DNA of 32,280 nucleotides from Deltaproteobacteria bacterium (GTDB taxonomy: Bacteria; UBA10199; SPLOWO2-01-44-7), in NCBI GenBank assembly GCA_016213065.1, contig JACRBV010000025.1, positions 1-32,280 on the forward strand, read 5' to 3'. The translations under genes were made by a program, and so were the position numbers. This document shows positions 15,137-22,792 of this stretch, piece by piece. Under the pieces are notes generated by a model. It worked only from the letters and a program-made list of their open reading frames with translations, did no database searches and had not been told where the DNA came from. Numbering within the stretch: the first letter of the stretch is position 1; each line of letters begins with the position of its first letter.

Positions 15137-15690
15137 TGGGGAAGGACTATGGACAAGGGACAATGGACAAAGGACCAAAAACAAAAAAAAGAGGTGTAGT
15201 CAGTCCATGGTCCATGGTCCATAGTCCCTTGTCCCCAAAAGGATTTTCCCTTCTTGAAGTCATGGTTGCACTTGCCATTTTGGCTGTAGCGCTTTTGGCT
15301 CTCGTTAATTTTCAGGGGCAATCCATGATAATTTATGGGCGCGCCGAAAAACTAAGTCTTGCCACTTTTTTGGCCAGAGAAAAAATGGCCGATATTTTAT
15401 TGCAACTCGACAAGGAACAATTTCAGCAGGGAAGTTTTCCGGAGGATAAAAGCGAAAACGGTGTTTTTGAAAAACCATATGAAGCATACAAATGGGAATA
15501 TAAAATGCGCAAGGTGGAGATCCCCGCGCCGGAAGGATCCAGTGCCCAGCAAGATCCTATGATAGCTATCGTGCATGTGGTGACGGATCAAATCAAGGAA
15601 ATGGTTCGTGAAGTTAAATTGACCGTTTCATGGGAAGAATTGGGGAAGGAGCAGAGCTTTGATATTGTCACGCATATTTCTAAACTGTAG
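15133..15690 (+). CDS. gspI: Type II secretion minor pseudopilin GspI
   Basis: The 185-residue protein has LSPKG^FSLLEVMVALAILAV with Glu at +5, then a short soluble part with the GspI-like features (LAREKMADILLQL, and EVKLTVSWEE near the end). The leader is 37 residues and is read through heptamer repeats (MDKGPKTKKR, SPWSMVHSPLS). The ATG at 15133 overlaps the gspH stop as ATGA, with GGAGG 8 bases upstream, so this long leader is really the expected translation product. GspI joins GspJ and GspK in the pseudopilus tip. The gspJ start and its ribosome site lie inside its 3' end. Confidence 0.88.
   Translation: MMGKDYGQGTMDKGPKTKKRGVVSPWSMVHSPLSPKGFSLLEVMVALAILAVALLALVNFQGQSMIIYGRAEKLSLATFLAREKMADILLQLDKEQFQQGSFPEDKSENGVFEKPYEAYKWEYKMRKVEIPAPEGSSAQQDPMIAIVHVVTDQIKEMVREVKLTVSWEELGKEQSFDIVTHISKL
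15144..15236. repeat. Family-1 heptamer array, inverted pair, spanning gspI leader
   Basis: Direct units GGACTAT, GGACAAG, GGACAAT, GGACAAA, GGACCAA (15144-15178), an A-rich linker like that in gspH, then inverted units from GTCCATGGTCCATGGTCC (15203-15236). The whole array is within the gspI leader-coding part. Confidence 0.92.
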
Positions 15691-16435
15691 AAGAAAACAG
15701 AAGTCAGATGACGGAAGTCAGAAAAATAGGAGTCAGAAAAATGATTTTCTGTCTTCTGTCTTCTGTCGTCTGTCTTCTGGATTCACACTCATTGAAGTGC
15801 TCGTCTCCGTATCTTTGGTCTCTGTTATTATGCTGATGATCTGGCAGACGACGGCGCAGACCATCAATGCGAGACAGAGAATCGACAAGCGAAACGAGGT
15901 TTATCATAACGCCCGTGTGTCAGCCGAAAAAATGGTGCAGGACATTTCAATGGCTTTTTTGCTGGCCAATACGCCTGCAGAGCAGGGTCAGCGTCAAGGC
16001 TCTCCCCAAATTAAAACAGCCTTCAAGGGAGATTCCGAGACTCTGCAATTCTCGTCTTTGGCGCATTTGCGGCTTTTTAAAAATGCGCGGGAGTCGGATA
16101 GTTGCAATATCGGTTACAAACTGGAGTCCGATCCGGACAATCGCGATTTGCTGATTTTGATGCGCCGCGAATCAAAATGGCTCACCGATAAACCCGATGA
16201 AGGGGGAATATGGATTCCCCTTGCGGAAAAAGTGAAGAAAATAAAATTTGAATATTATGATGGCAGAAAATACGAATGGCAAAGCAGTTGGAACACCGAA
16301 AGTGATACAATGTCCAGACTTCCTCGCGCCGTGAAAGTGACATTCGATTTTGAAAATCCCGACAACAAGGATGAGGATATTTCATTGGCCACGGTGGCTT
16401 GGATTGGAATGTACAGCAATGCGATTGATTTCTAG
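15659..16435 (+). CDS. gspJ: Type II secretion minor pseudopilin GspJ
   Basis: The 258-residue protein has RLSSG^FTLIEVLVSVSLVSV with Glu at +5, and a C-terminal part fitting GspJ (LPRAVKVTFDFENP). No in-frame ATG precedes the cleavage site. A TTG at 15659, 7 bases after a near-consensus AAGGAG (15646-15651) inside gspI, is the best start and gives a 41-residue leader. That leader is translated from family-2 heptamers (KSDDGSQKNRSQKND, FLSSVFCRLSS). It overlaps gspI by 32 bases, so coupling is likely. GspJ is a pseudopilus tip subunit. Confidence 0.87.
   Translation: MILSRIFLNCRRKQKSDDGSQKNRSQKNDFLSSVFCRLSSGFTLIEVLVSVSLVSVIMLMIWQTTAQTINARQRIDKRNEVYHNARVSAEKMVQDISMAFLLANTPAEQGQRQGSPQIKTAFKGDSETLQFSSLAHLRLFKNARESDSCNIGYKLESDPDNRDLLILMRRESKWLTDKPDEGGIWIPLAEKVKKIKFEYYDGRKYEWQSSWNTESDTMSRLPRAVKVTFDFENPDNKDEDISLATVAWIGMYSNAIDF
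15692..15779. repeat. Family-2 heptamer array, inverted pair, in the gspJ leader
   Basis: Direct units AGAAAAC, AGAAGTC, AGATGAC, GGAAGTC (from 15692) are followed by a perfect small hairpin CAGAAAA-ATGA-TTTTCTG (15734-15751) and inverted units TCTGTCT, TCTGTCT, TCTGTCG, TCTGTCT. The layout is the same as family 1 with a different unit sequence. Confidence 0.88.
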
Positions 16436-16439
16436 AAAA

Positions 16440-16547
16440 GGACCATAGACTATGGACAATGGACAAAAGACTAAAAAATGGTCCATGGTCCATGGTCCAT
16501 GGTCCATAGTCCACAGTCCATGGTCTATAGTCCATGGTCCACAGTCC
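16440..16547. repeat. Family-1 heptamer array, inverted pair, spanning gspK leader
   Basis: Direct units (GGACCATAGACTATGGACAA, then TGGACAA; 16440-16472) are followed by a short A-rich linker and the longest inverted arm in the window (16480-16547, about ten units of GTCCATG/GTCCATA type). It covers the gspJ-gspK junction and the gspK leader. Confidence 0.92.
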
Positions 16548-17855
16548 AAAAGAGGCATTGCCCTGCTTTTGGTGTTGGGTGCTATTGTCATGCTCACCAT
16601 GCTGGCAGTTGCGTTTGCCTATGATTCCCAGATTGAATACCATCAGTCGATTCGCCAAAAAGAACGCTTGCAGGCTTATTATCTGGCCAGCTCCGCCTAC
16701 AATTTGGTTCGTCTTGAATTGAAAATCGGGAATTCCATTCAATCGCAAATTAATGCCAGCGCCGCTTCTGCCGGCATGCAACTGCCCATGGATCTTTCAA
16801 ATCCCCTTTGCAAACAGTTTCCGATGAAAACGGCCCTCTTCAGACTCTTTTTGTCCGGTGAGAGTCCCGAAGAACCGAAAAAGGAAGGCGAAGAAGGAGA
16901 AGAAAAAACCCCCAAAGAAAAAGAGGAAGCATCCCAAATGATGGCCGGATTTGCGCTTGCCGGTGTGGAAGAATTTTTGAAATTTGAGGGAGATTTTGAC
17001 GGAGAATGCACCGATGAAAATTCCAAGATTGATTTAAATTATATTTATTCGCAAGATCCCCTCAAAAAAGAATTGCAGGGTGAAAATGGTTATGATGCCT
17101 ACAAACATTTTTTGATGAGTGTGCTTTCACAAAGTGCTGATCTTTTTAAAAATGAGGATTTGAAAATTGTTGATGTGGTGAGAAATATCGCCGATTGGGT
17201 TGATTCCAATGAAGTGGTCAATGATTTTGGCGGGTCTGAAGCGGGTAGTGAAGATTCGATTTATCGCAACCGTCTTCCGGGCCAGATGGCGACTAAAAAT
17301 GGGAAATTTTCCCTTCCGGCCGATATTTTTTTGGTGGAAGGAGTGCGTGATAGCTGGTGGGGTGCTGTGTCCGATCTTTTTACAATTTATGGGGCGACAA
17401 GTTCTGCCGGAAAACCACAAATAAATGCTTGCCGCGCCCCAAACGAGGTCGTCAAGTCTTTGATCTTAAGATATACTGAGACCCGCACGGATTTGCCGCC
17501 GATTAAACCGACGGACGAAGAAATTTTGGATCAGCTTGTTCAGGCTGTTAAAGAAGGATGTACGGGGGCTGTGCCGGATAAAAACAAAATCGCCCAGTCT
17601 TTGGACGCAAAATTGTTGGAGGTCCTGAAAGCGGCGCCGGCCCCGCAGACGCCGTCTCCTGCGGGGACGGGGGGATATGCACCGCAACCTTTGGTTTTTG
17701 CCGACTGGATTGCAACACAGAGCCGTTTTTTTAGTTTGAAATTGACAGGACAAGTGAACGATACCGTGATAAAAATCAATACGGTGATTGATCTGGGACA
17801 AGGCGGGGGATCCGATACAACAAAGTGGAAAACGCTTTATTGGAAAGTGGAGTAA
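16452..17855 (+). CDS. gspK: Type II secretion minor pseudopilin GspK
   Basis: The 467-residue protein has SKRG^IALLLVLGAIVMLTM. The +5 residue is Leu rather than Glu, the known GspK peculiarity that places it at the pseudopilus tip. A large soluble domain follows, with the GspK features KIDLNY and IADWVDSN. An acidic/Lys insert lies near residue 140, and a Pro-rich stretch near 395-410. The 35-residue leader ([20 protein letters not shown]) is translated from heptamers. AAAAGGA lies about 10 bases before ATG 16452. Length is above the usual 300-350 residues. Confidence 0.9.
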   Translation: MDNGQKTKKWSMVHGPWSIVHSPWSIVHGPQSKRGIALLLVLGAIVMLTMLAVAFAYDSQIEYHQSIRQKERLQAYYLASSAYNLVRLELKIGNSIQSQINASAASAGMQLPMDLSNPLCKQFPMKTALFRLFLSGESPEEPKKEGEEGEEKTPKEKEEASQMMAGFALAGVEEFLKFEGDFDGECTDENSKIDLNYIYSQDPLKKELQGENGYDAYKHFLMSVLSQSADLFKNEDLKIVDVVRNIADWVDSNEVVNDFGGSEAGSEDSIYRNRLPGQMATKNGKFSLPADIFLVEGVRDSWWGAVSDLFTIYGATSSAGKPQINACRAPNEVVKSLILRYTETRTDLPPIKPTDEEILDQLVQAVKEGCTGAVPDKNKIAQSLDAKLLEVLKAAPAPQTPSPAGTGGYAPQPLVFADWIATQSRFFSLKLTGQVNDTVIKINTVIDLGQGGGSDTTKWKTLYWKVE

Positions 17856-17860
17856 TGAAA

Positions 17861-17944
17861 GGACTATGGACCATGGACAATAGACTACAGACCGGAAACA
17901 AAAAGCAGTTGGTCCATAGACCATGGTCCATAGTCCATGGTCTG
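17861..17944. repeat. Family-1 heptamer array, inverted pair (gspK-gspL junction)
   Basis: Direct units from GGACTATGGACCATGGACAA (17861-17893) and inverted units from GGTCCATAGACCATGGTCCA (17911-17944) flank an A-rich linker. Here the array is intergenic and ends 11 bp before the gspL ATG. Confidence 0.92.
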
Positions 17945-17955
17945 TTATAAATTTT

Positions 17956-19572
17956 ATGCCTCAAACAATTATTGGTATTGATATTGGGACCTATTCGATC
18001 AAGATTGCCAAGATCGAACGCTCGTTTAAAAGTTTTGAGTTTGTCAATTTTTTTGAACGCAAAATCCAATACAATGAAATTTTAAAACCGGAAGAGTCGA
18101 TTTCCGTCACACTTCAAGGGATGATCGACGACTTTGGCATCAAATGGGATCAGGTCATTTGCGGTTATCCCGGCCAGAAAGTTTCTTCACGCGTGGTGAC
18201 GCTTCCTTTCGGAAGTCTCAAAAAAATTGACCAGACTCTTGAGTTTGAGTTGGAAGCCTATATCCCCTTCGACCTCACAAATCTCATCGTTGATTATTAT
18301 GTTTTGACGAGTTCCAAAGAATCGTCTGATGTTTTAACTCTCTATACACTCCGCGATGAGTTTGCGCGGTGGTTTAACATGTTGCAAAACTGCCGTGTTG
18401 ATCCCAAAATAATTACAGTCGAAGAGGTGGAATATTTGAATCTTGTCTCCCTTGGCATGGTGCCGCCGGAGGGACCTTACGCCATTCTTGATATCGGACA
18501 CACCAAAACCAATTTGGTGTTGTGTAAGGGGAAAAAACTTTCTTTTGTGCGTTCTGTTTCGGTTGCGGGAAAACAGATTACCGAAACAATCCAGAAAAAA
18601 CTGAACGTTCCCCATGAAGAAGCCGAACGCATGAAAATTGAGATGGGTGGCATTCCCCAAGAGGGAGATGTGCTCGATGATTTGTCCCGTCAAGTCGGGG
18701 AGGCGATGAAGGAAGCGATAGACGAATTGATTTTAAATATTCGTCAGGCATTTTTTGCTTTTCAGAACAAGGAAGGCGTGGCTGTTGAGGGAATCTATCT
18801 TTGCGGCGGCACGTCCCGCATTCCAACACTCGATCGCTATCTTTCAATGCGTTTAAAGCAGAATGTGACCTACATTGATTGCACCTCTTTTCATTTCAGC
18901 AAACTGGGAAAAATAGCCACACACCGGGCCATGATGACGCAAGGTCTGGCTCTGGCATTGCGTGGTGTTGCGGCGGGCGGCATGCCCTCCATTAATTTTC
19001 GCATCGGAGATTTTGCGTACAAGGGGGACGTTGAAAAGCTGGGAGGAACACTTCGCCATGTAGGAATTGCGGTCGGCCTGATTTTTTTTCTGGGACTCAC
19101 CCATTTTAGCGTGAAATATTATCTTCTCTCCAAACATCTCAATGCGTTGAACAGTCGCGTGACGGGTATGGTACAGAAAGTGCTTACCACCGCGACAAAA
19201 AAACAACTCTCTTCGCCCGGAGCGGCGCTTAAATTTTTGCAAAGCGATGAGGCGCGTATTCAGGATCGGGCTTCAAAATTATCGGACATCAAGGGACTTC
19301 CGGTTTTGGATGTTATCAAGGAAATCTCATCAAAGATTCCCGGCAGAAAAGATATCCAGCTTGATGTGGAAGATCTCAATATCAAGGGAGATAAGATGAG
19401 TCTGGCCGGCAGGGTTGATTCGTTTATCGCGGTTGATAAAATAAAGGCGGCTCTTGAGGCGTCTCCATATTTCAAAAAAGTGACTCCGGGCAATGTTGGA
19501 AAGGGCATCAAAGAGGGAGAAGTGAAGTTTGAAATGACAATGGAGTTATCTCCCAAAGAGGAAAAACCATAA
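17956..19572 (+). CDS. gspL: Type II secretion protein GspL (PilM-like plus periplasmic part)
   Basis: The 538-residue protein has an actin-like cytoplasmic domain with IGIDIGTYSIKIAKIE (phosphate 1), AILDIGHTKTNLVL (phosphate 2) and IYLCGGTSRIPTLDRYL. A single membrane helix lies at about residues 368-388 (AVGLIFFLGL), followed by a periplasmic ferredoxin-like part. GspL recruits GspE to the membrane and pairs with GspM. The cytoplasmic domain is close to the type IV pilus PilM form, as in deltaproteobacterial GspL. The ATG at 17956 is preferred: it starts the conserved beta strand, and the upstream frame from 17923 is translated repeat. Confidence 0.88.
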   Translation: MPQTIIGIDIGTYSIKIAKIERSFKSFEFVNFFERKIQYNEILKPEESISVTLQGMIDDFGIKWDQVICGYPGQKVSSRVVTLPFGSLKKIDQTLEFELEAYIPFDLTNLIVDYYVLTSSKESSDVLTLYTLRDEFARWFNMLQNCRVDPKIITVEEVEYLNLVSLGMVPPEGPYAILDIGHTKTNLVLCKGKKLSFVRSVSVAGKQITETIQKKLNVPHEEAERMKIEMGGIPQEGDVLDDLSRQVGEAMKEAIDELILNIRQAFFAFQNKEGVAVEGIYLCGGTSRIPTLDRYLSMRLKQNVTYIDCTSFHFSKLGKIATHRAMMTQGLALALRGVAAGGMPSINFRIGDFAYKGDVEKLGGTLRHVGIAVGLIFFLGLTHFSVKYYLLSKHLNALNSRVTGMVQKVLTTATKKQLSSPGAALKFLQSDEARIQDRASKLSDIKGLPVLDVIKEISSKIPGRKDIQLDVEDLNIKGDKMSLAGRVDSFIAVDKIKAALEASPYFKKVTPGNVGKGIKEGEVKFEMTMELSPKEEKP

Positions 19573-19574
19573 AA

Positions 19575-20165
19575 ATGGCGATCAATCTACAACATTTTCG
19601 GCGATTCAATTTTGAGGCTCTCTATAATACTTTTTTGGGTTTGCAACCGCGTGAACAGATCTATGCGTTGATCGGTGCAGGGGTTGCTGTTTTGTTCATT
19701 CTGGGTTTGCCGCTTTCTCTGGCTTCAAGCAAACTGGGAAGTCTTGAAACGCAGATTACACAAGGTCAGGACAAAGAGAGACAAATCGTTCGTGAGTTGG
19801 AGCGGTATCAGCAATTACAGCAACAACTCAAAGCAACCGAATCACAAATTACCAAGGGCTTTGATTCCACGATTACAACGACGATGGAAACTCTTGCCGA
19901 CAAAAGCGGAATTAAAGACCGGATTGAAAATATCAAAGAGAGGGGCTCCACCCCTTCTGAATTATTTGATGAAGTTTCTGTGGATGTGCGCATCACCCGT
20001 GTGACGGTGCCTCAGTTGATCGATTATCTTTATAATATCGAACATCATCCCCAGCTCTTTTTGAAAGTCAAACAGATCCAGATCAAAAGACGTTTCGACA
20101 ACAAACAACTCTTCGATGTCTCTTTTCAGGCAGGTACTTATCGTCTGCAAGGAGCGGGTGGATAA
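19575..20165 (+). CDS. gspM: Type II secretion protein GspM
   Basis: The 196-residue bitopic protein has a single membrane helix at about residues 30-50 (ALIGAGVAVLFILGLPLSLA). A coiled-coil region follows (about 55-90: LETQITQGQDKERQIVRELE), then a ferredoxin-like C-terminal part. Size, topology and position two bases after gspL identify GspM, the partner that stabilises GspL. No diagnostic motif exists, so the call leans on context. Confidence 0.82.
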   Translation: MAINLQHFRRFNFEALYNTFLGLQPREQIYALIGAGVAVLFILGLPLSLASSKLGSLETQITQGQDKERQIVRELERYQQLQQQLKATESQITKGFDSTITTTMETLADKSGIKDRIENIKERGSTPSELFDEVSVDVRITRVTVPQLIDYLYNIEHHPQLFLKVKQIQIKRRFDNKQLFDVSFQAGTYRLQGAGG

Positions 20166-20172
20166 GGGAAGA

Positions 20173-20270
20173 TGCAAAAACCAAAATGCAAAAATCAAAA
20201 ATCAAGATTGCAATGCAAAATTTAAAATTTTGATTTGCAATTTTTGATTTTTAAATTTTGATTTTTTAAT
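20173..20270. repeat. Family-3 AT-rich heptamer array, inverted pair (gspM-gspN junction)
   Basis: Direct CAAAAAT/CAAAATG-type units are followed by a TTTAAAATTTTGATTTG centre and inverted ATTTTTG/ATTTTGA units, filling the gspM-gspN spacer up to the gspN ATG. Same layout as the other two AT-rich spacers. Confidence 0.75.
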
Positions 20271-20271
20271 T

Positions 20272-21213
20272 ATGCCACGGGGTCTTAAATATATTTTCTA
20301 CGTCGGTCTGTTTATTTTTAGTTTTATTTTTCTGACGTATTGGATGTTTCCGATGGATGCAGTCAAGGGGCGCATTATCGGGTCGATCGAAAAAGCGCTG
20401 GGGCCGGGTTATGTGGTGCAGATAGAAGATATCGGTACGTATTGGTTTAGCGGGGCGCGTCTCAAAAATCTCAAAATCAGCCATTTAAAACAGGGAAAAG
20501 AGGATAAGGTGTTGGAAGCCGAACGCATGACAGCCCGCGCCGGACTTTTTTCGCTTTTGTTTGGGGGGCCCAGAATCAGTTTCGATCTGAGAATGGGAAA
20601 AATGGAAGTGGAAGGATCTCTGCATAATTCCGATCAGGGATGGGAGCTCGTTTGCTCTCTTTACAATGTTGACGTGAGCCAGATTCCTTTGTTTCAGCAG
20701 AAGATCGGATTGCAACTTTCTTCTTCTGTCGATGGCGATATCCGAATTAACTACGATGCCAAACAACCTTTGAGAACGACCGGCGAAATAGAACTGACGT
20801 TCGACAAACTTTTTCTGAAGGGAGGGGACCTGCCTTTGGGTGAAATGGGGACGTTCCCCCTTCCCGATCTTTCGTTGGCCGACAAAGGCTCCCAGATAAA
20901 AGGGGCCATTGACAGGGGAGCCATCAATTTGGAGTCATTGCGTTTCAAGGGAGAAGATCTCAATCTGGACCTCTCCGGAAAGATTTTTTTGAGCCCGACC
21001 TTGGACCGGTATCGCATGAATCTTCAGGGTAAAATTCAGTTTTCTCCCAAAGTTTGGAAATCGGTTGATCCGATTCTTCCCGAGAAGTGGCTTGTCGAAT
21101 TGAGAAAACAGAAAACACCCGATGATACTTTTCCATTAAGCATCTCCGGTCAGTTCTCAGCCCCGCAAGTTTATTCCGGTACAATGCCCGTTGTCCCTTT
21201 CAAGCCGTTTTAA
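20272..21213 (+). CDS. gspN: Type II secretion protein GspN
   Basis: The 313-residue protein has an N-terminal membrane helix (about residues 7-27, FYVGLFIFSFIFLTYWMF) followed by a mostly beta periplasmic part with AsmA-like features (VVQIEDIGTYWFSGARLKNL, and repeated LxLSGK strands). Size and position after gspM fit the GspN family found in delta- and some gammaproteobacterial systems. Its exact role is not settled; it is dispensable in several species. It is the last gene of the operon. No prepilin peptidase gene (gspO/pilD) is in the window. Confidence 0.82.
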   Translation: MPRGLKYIFYVGLFIFSFIFLTYWMFPMDAVKGRIIGSIEKALGPGYVVQIEDIGTYWFSGARLKNLKISHLKQGKEDKVLEAERMTARAGLFSLLFGGPRISFDLRMGKMEVEGSLHNSDQGWELVCSLYNVDVSQIPLFQQKIGLQLSSSVDGDIRINYDAKQPLRTTGEIELTFDKLFLKGGDLPLGEMGTFPLPDLSLADKGSQIKGAIDRGAINLESLRFKGEDLNLDLSGKIFLSPTLDRYRMNLQGKIQFSPKVWKSVDPILPEKWLVELRKQKTPDDTFPLSISGQFSAPQVYSGTMPVVPFKPF

Positions 21214-21273
21214 AATCTACGGAAATATTTTCTACTATTGAAACCGAATGATAAGTTTTGTAGGTCTTCCTTC

Positions 21274-21654
21274 GTGGACAAAAAAACTCGAACATGGCTG
21301 GAAACCGCCCAAAATGATATTGAATTTGCGGGGCAGATTTTAGTCAATAAACAACGCCCTTTTTATGCCCTCCATTTTTGTCATCAAGCCATTGAAAAAA
21401 TTTTGAAAGCCGCCATACAACATCAGACGGATACAATTCCTCCGCGAACACACAGTCTTGAAAAACTGCTTCGTCTTGCAAAAAAAGAGCTTCCCCCTGA
21501 AATGCTGGAAACTCTTCTAAATCTTTCTCCTCATTATTTAAGTACAAAATACCTAGAAGATGTAGCTGAAATGCAACAACAATATTCCGAAAAATTTGTT
21601 CAATCTCTTTTAAAACCAACACGGGAGCTATTTCAATGGGTCAAAAAAAACTGA
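21274..21654 (+). CDS. HEPN-domain protein, probable toxin of a HEPN/nucleotidyltransferase pair
   Basis: The all-helical protein of 126 residues has the HEPN signature TWLETAQNDIEFAGQILVN and FYALHFCHQAIEKILKA, then RTHSLEKLL. The next gene encodes a minimal nucleotidyltransferase and overlaps by 19 bases, the classic HEPN-MNT arrangement. No clear Rx4-6H RNase motif is seen, as in the COG2250-type HEPN branch, so nuclease activity is uncertain. The GTG at 21274 is chosen because the family starts near here. A TTG at 21238 is possible and adds 12 unconserved residues. Confidence 0.8.
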   Translation: MDKKTRTWLETAQNDIEFAGQILVNKQRPFYALHFCHQAIEKILKAAIQHQTDTIPPRTHSLEKLLRLAKKELPPEMLETLLNLSPHYLSTKYLEDVAEMQQQYSEKFVQSLLKPTRELFQWVKKN

Positions 21655-21977
21655 CTGATCTAGATTCAGTCATCGATATTTTTGTTGCCGAATTGAAGAA
21701 GCGGGGCATTCACCCTCAAGAAGTGCTTTTGTATGGCTCGTATGCAAAAGGGACAGCCGATGAATGGAGCGACATTGATATGGTAGTGATTTCCAAAGAT
21801 TTCGAATCCATCCCCCCCATTGAAAGGCCGGCAATCCTCTCTCATGCGGCGTGGCCGACACAACAAACTGTTGAGGCGTTGGGATACACTCCAAAAGAAA
21901 TCGCCAAAAATGGGAAAGACAGTATTCTTTGGGAAGAAATCGAAAAAAACCACAGAGTTTTGTACAAGGCGGCCTAA
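21636..21977 (+). CDS. Minimal nucleotidyltransferase, probable antitoxin partner
   Basis: The 113-residue protein has the nucleotidyltransferase motif LLYGSYAKGTADEWSDIDMV, with the GS and DxD (SDID) catalytic residues, placing it in the MNT group. In studied HEPN-MNT systems the partner AMPylates the HEPN toxin and silences it. That role is inferred here from the pairing and the 19-base overlap. The third carboxylate cannot be placed with confidence. The ATG at 21636 gives the usual length. Confidence 0.85.
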   Translation: MGQKKLTDLDSVIDIFVAELKKRGIHPQEVLLYGSYAKGTADEWSDIDMVVISKDFESIPPIERPAILSHAAWPTQQTVEALGYTPKEIAKNGKDSILWEEIEKNHRVLYKAA

Positions 21978-22072
21978 GAAGCTCTGAAAAATTTATCCTC
22001 GTGTAACTTCTTCTCAAAGATACCCTCTTTTTTTCCGTGTCAGACAAGTCAAAGAGTGTTAAGCCTTGCCGC

Positions 22073-22738
22073 ATGTCTCAGAATCTTCAAGGTCTTTATA
22101 CCATCGCCGATAATCAATTTCGGCCGGACAAATCTCATGTGCAATTGGCGGAAGCCTTTTTGCGAGGCGGCGCCAAAATTGTTCAATTGAGAATGAAGAA
22201 GGACCATGGACTATGGACCATGGACTGTGGACCAGAAACAATTGCTAGGAATATAATGATGCTGAAAAAAAAATATGATTTTACATTTATCGTGAATGAT
22301 TTTGTTGACGTGGCTCTGGAGGTTGGGGCCGACGGGATTCATGTGGGAGCGAATGATATGCCTGTTCAAGAGGTGCGTCGAAAAGTGGGCTCCAAAATGT
22401 TGATCGGATATTCTTCGCATTCTTTGGCAGAGGCTTTGGTCGCTGAAAAAGCGGGCGCCGATTACGTTGCCTTTGGCGCCATTTTCCCAACCAAAACAAA
22501 AGGTCCCGGGCACCCCGTGCAAAGTCTCGAAAAATTGCGAAAAGTGGTCGAAACTTTGAAAGTGCCCGTCGTGGCCATCGGCGGAATCGGCCGCAAAAAT
22601 TTCAATCAAGTTCTGGAAACAGGCGTTGCTTCTGTCGCAATGATCACCGCACTTACAGGAGCCCCAGACATCGCTGAAGTAACCCGATATTTTGCAAAAA
22701 GGACCATCATAGACTATGGACCAAGGACTATGGACTAA
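22073..22738 (+). CDS. thiE: Thiamine-phosphate synthase (thiamine monophosphate synthase)
   Basis: The 221-residue TIM barrel joins HMP-PP and HET-P. Motifs are LYTIADNQF, KIVQLRMK, FIVNDFVDVALEVGADGIHV, GYSSHSLAEA, VAFGAIFPTKTKG and VPVVAIGGIG. Between residues 43 and 55 the protein contains DHGLWTMDCGPE, translated from heptamer repeats. It falls in the loop after QLR, where HMP-PP phosphates bind in the family, so it may alter or abolish activity. The last residues (IDYGPRTMD) are repeat-derived too. The ATG at 22073 is preferred; the frame from 22037 adds 12 residues. No TPP riboswitch is seen upstream. thiD follows. Confidence 0.9.
   Translation: MSQNLQGLYTIADNQFRPDKSHVQLAEAFLRGGAKIVQLRMKKDHGLWTMDCGPETIARNIMMLKKKYDFTFIVNDFVDVALEVGADGIHVGANDMPVQEVRRKVGSKMLIGYSSHSLAEALVAEKAGADYVAFGAIFPTKTKGPGHPVQSLEKLRKVVETLKVPVVAIGGIGRKNFNQVLETGVASVAMITALTGAPDIAEVTRYFAKRTIIDYGPRTMD
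22201..22234. repeat. Family-1 heptamers inside thiE (direct units only)
   Basis: GGACCAT, GGACTAT, GGACCAT, GGACTGT and a partial GGACCA follow one another in the thiE frame. They encode an in-frame peptide within the protein. There is no inverted arm next to it. Confidence 0.92.
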
Positions 22739-22786
22739 ACGCCTTTTTATTTTTGGTCCATAGTCCTTGGTCTATTGTCCGTGGTC
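22701..22786. repeat. Family-1 heptamer array, inverted pair (thiE-thiD junction)
   Basis: Direct units from GGACCATCATAGACTATGGA (22701-22737) encode the last residues of ThiE. Inverted units from GGTCCATAGTCCTTGGTC (22755-22786) lie in the spacer, 6 bp before thiD. A T-rich linker separates them. Confidence 0.9.
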
Positions 22787-22792
22787 TTTTTT

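Noticed and set aside
21978-22072. Possible TPP riboswitch before thiE
   Set aside because: The conserved CTGAGA and ACCTGA-type TPP elements are not seen in the 95-bp gap.
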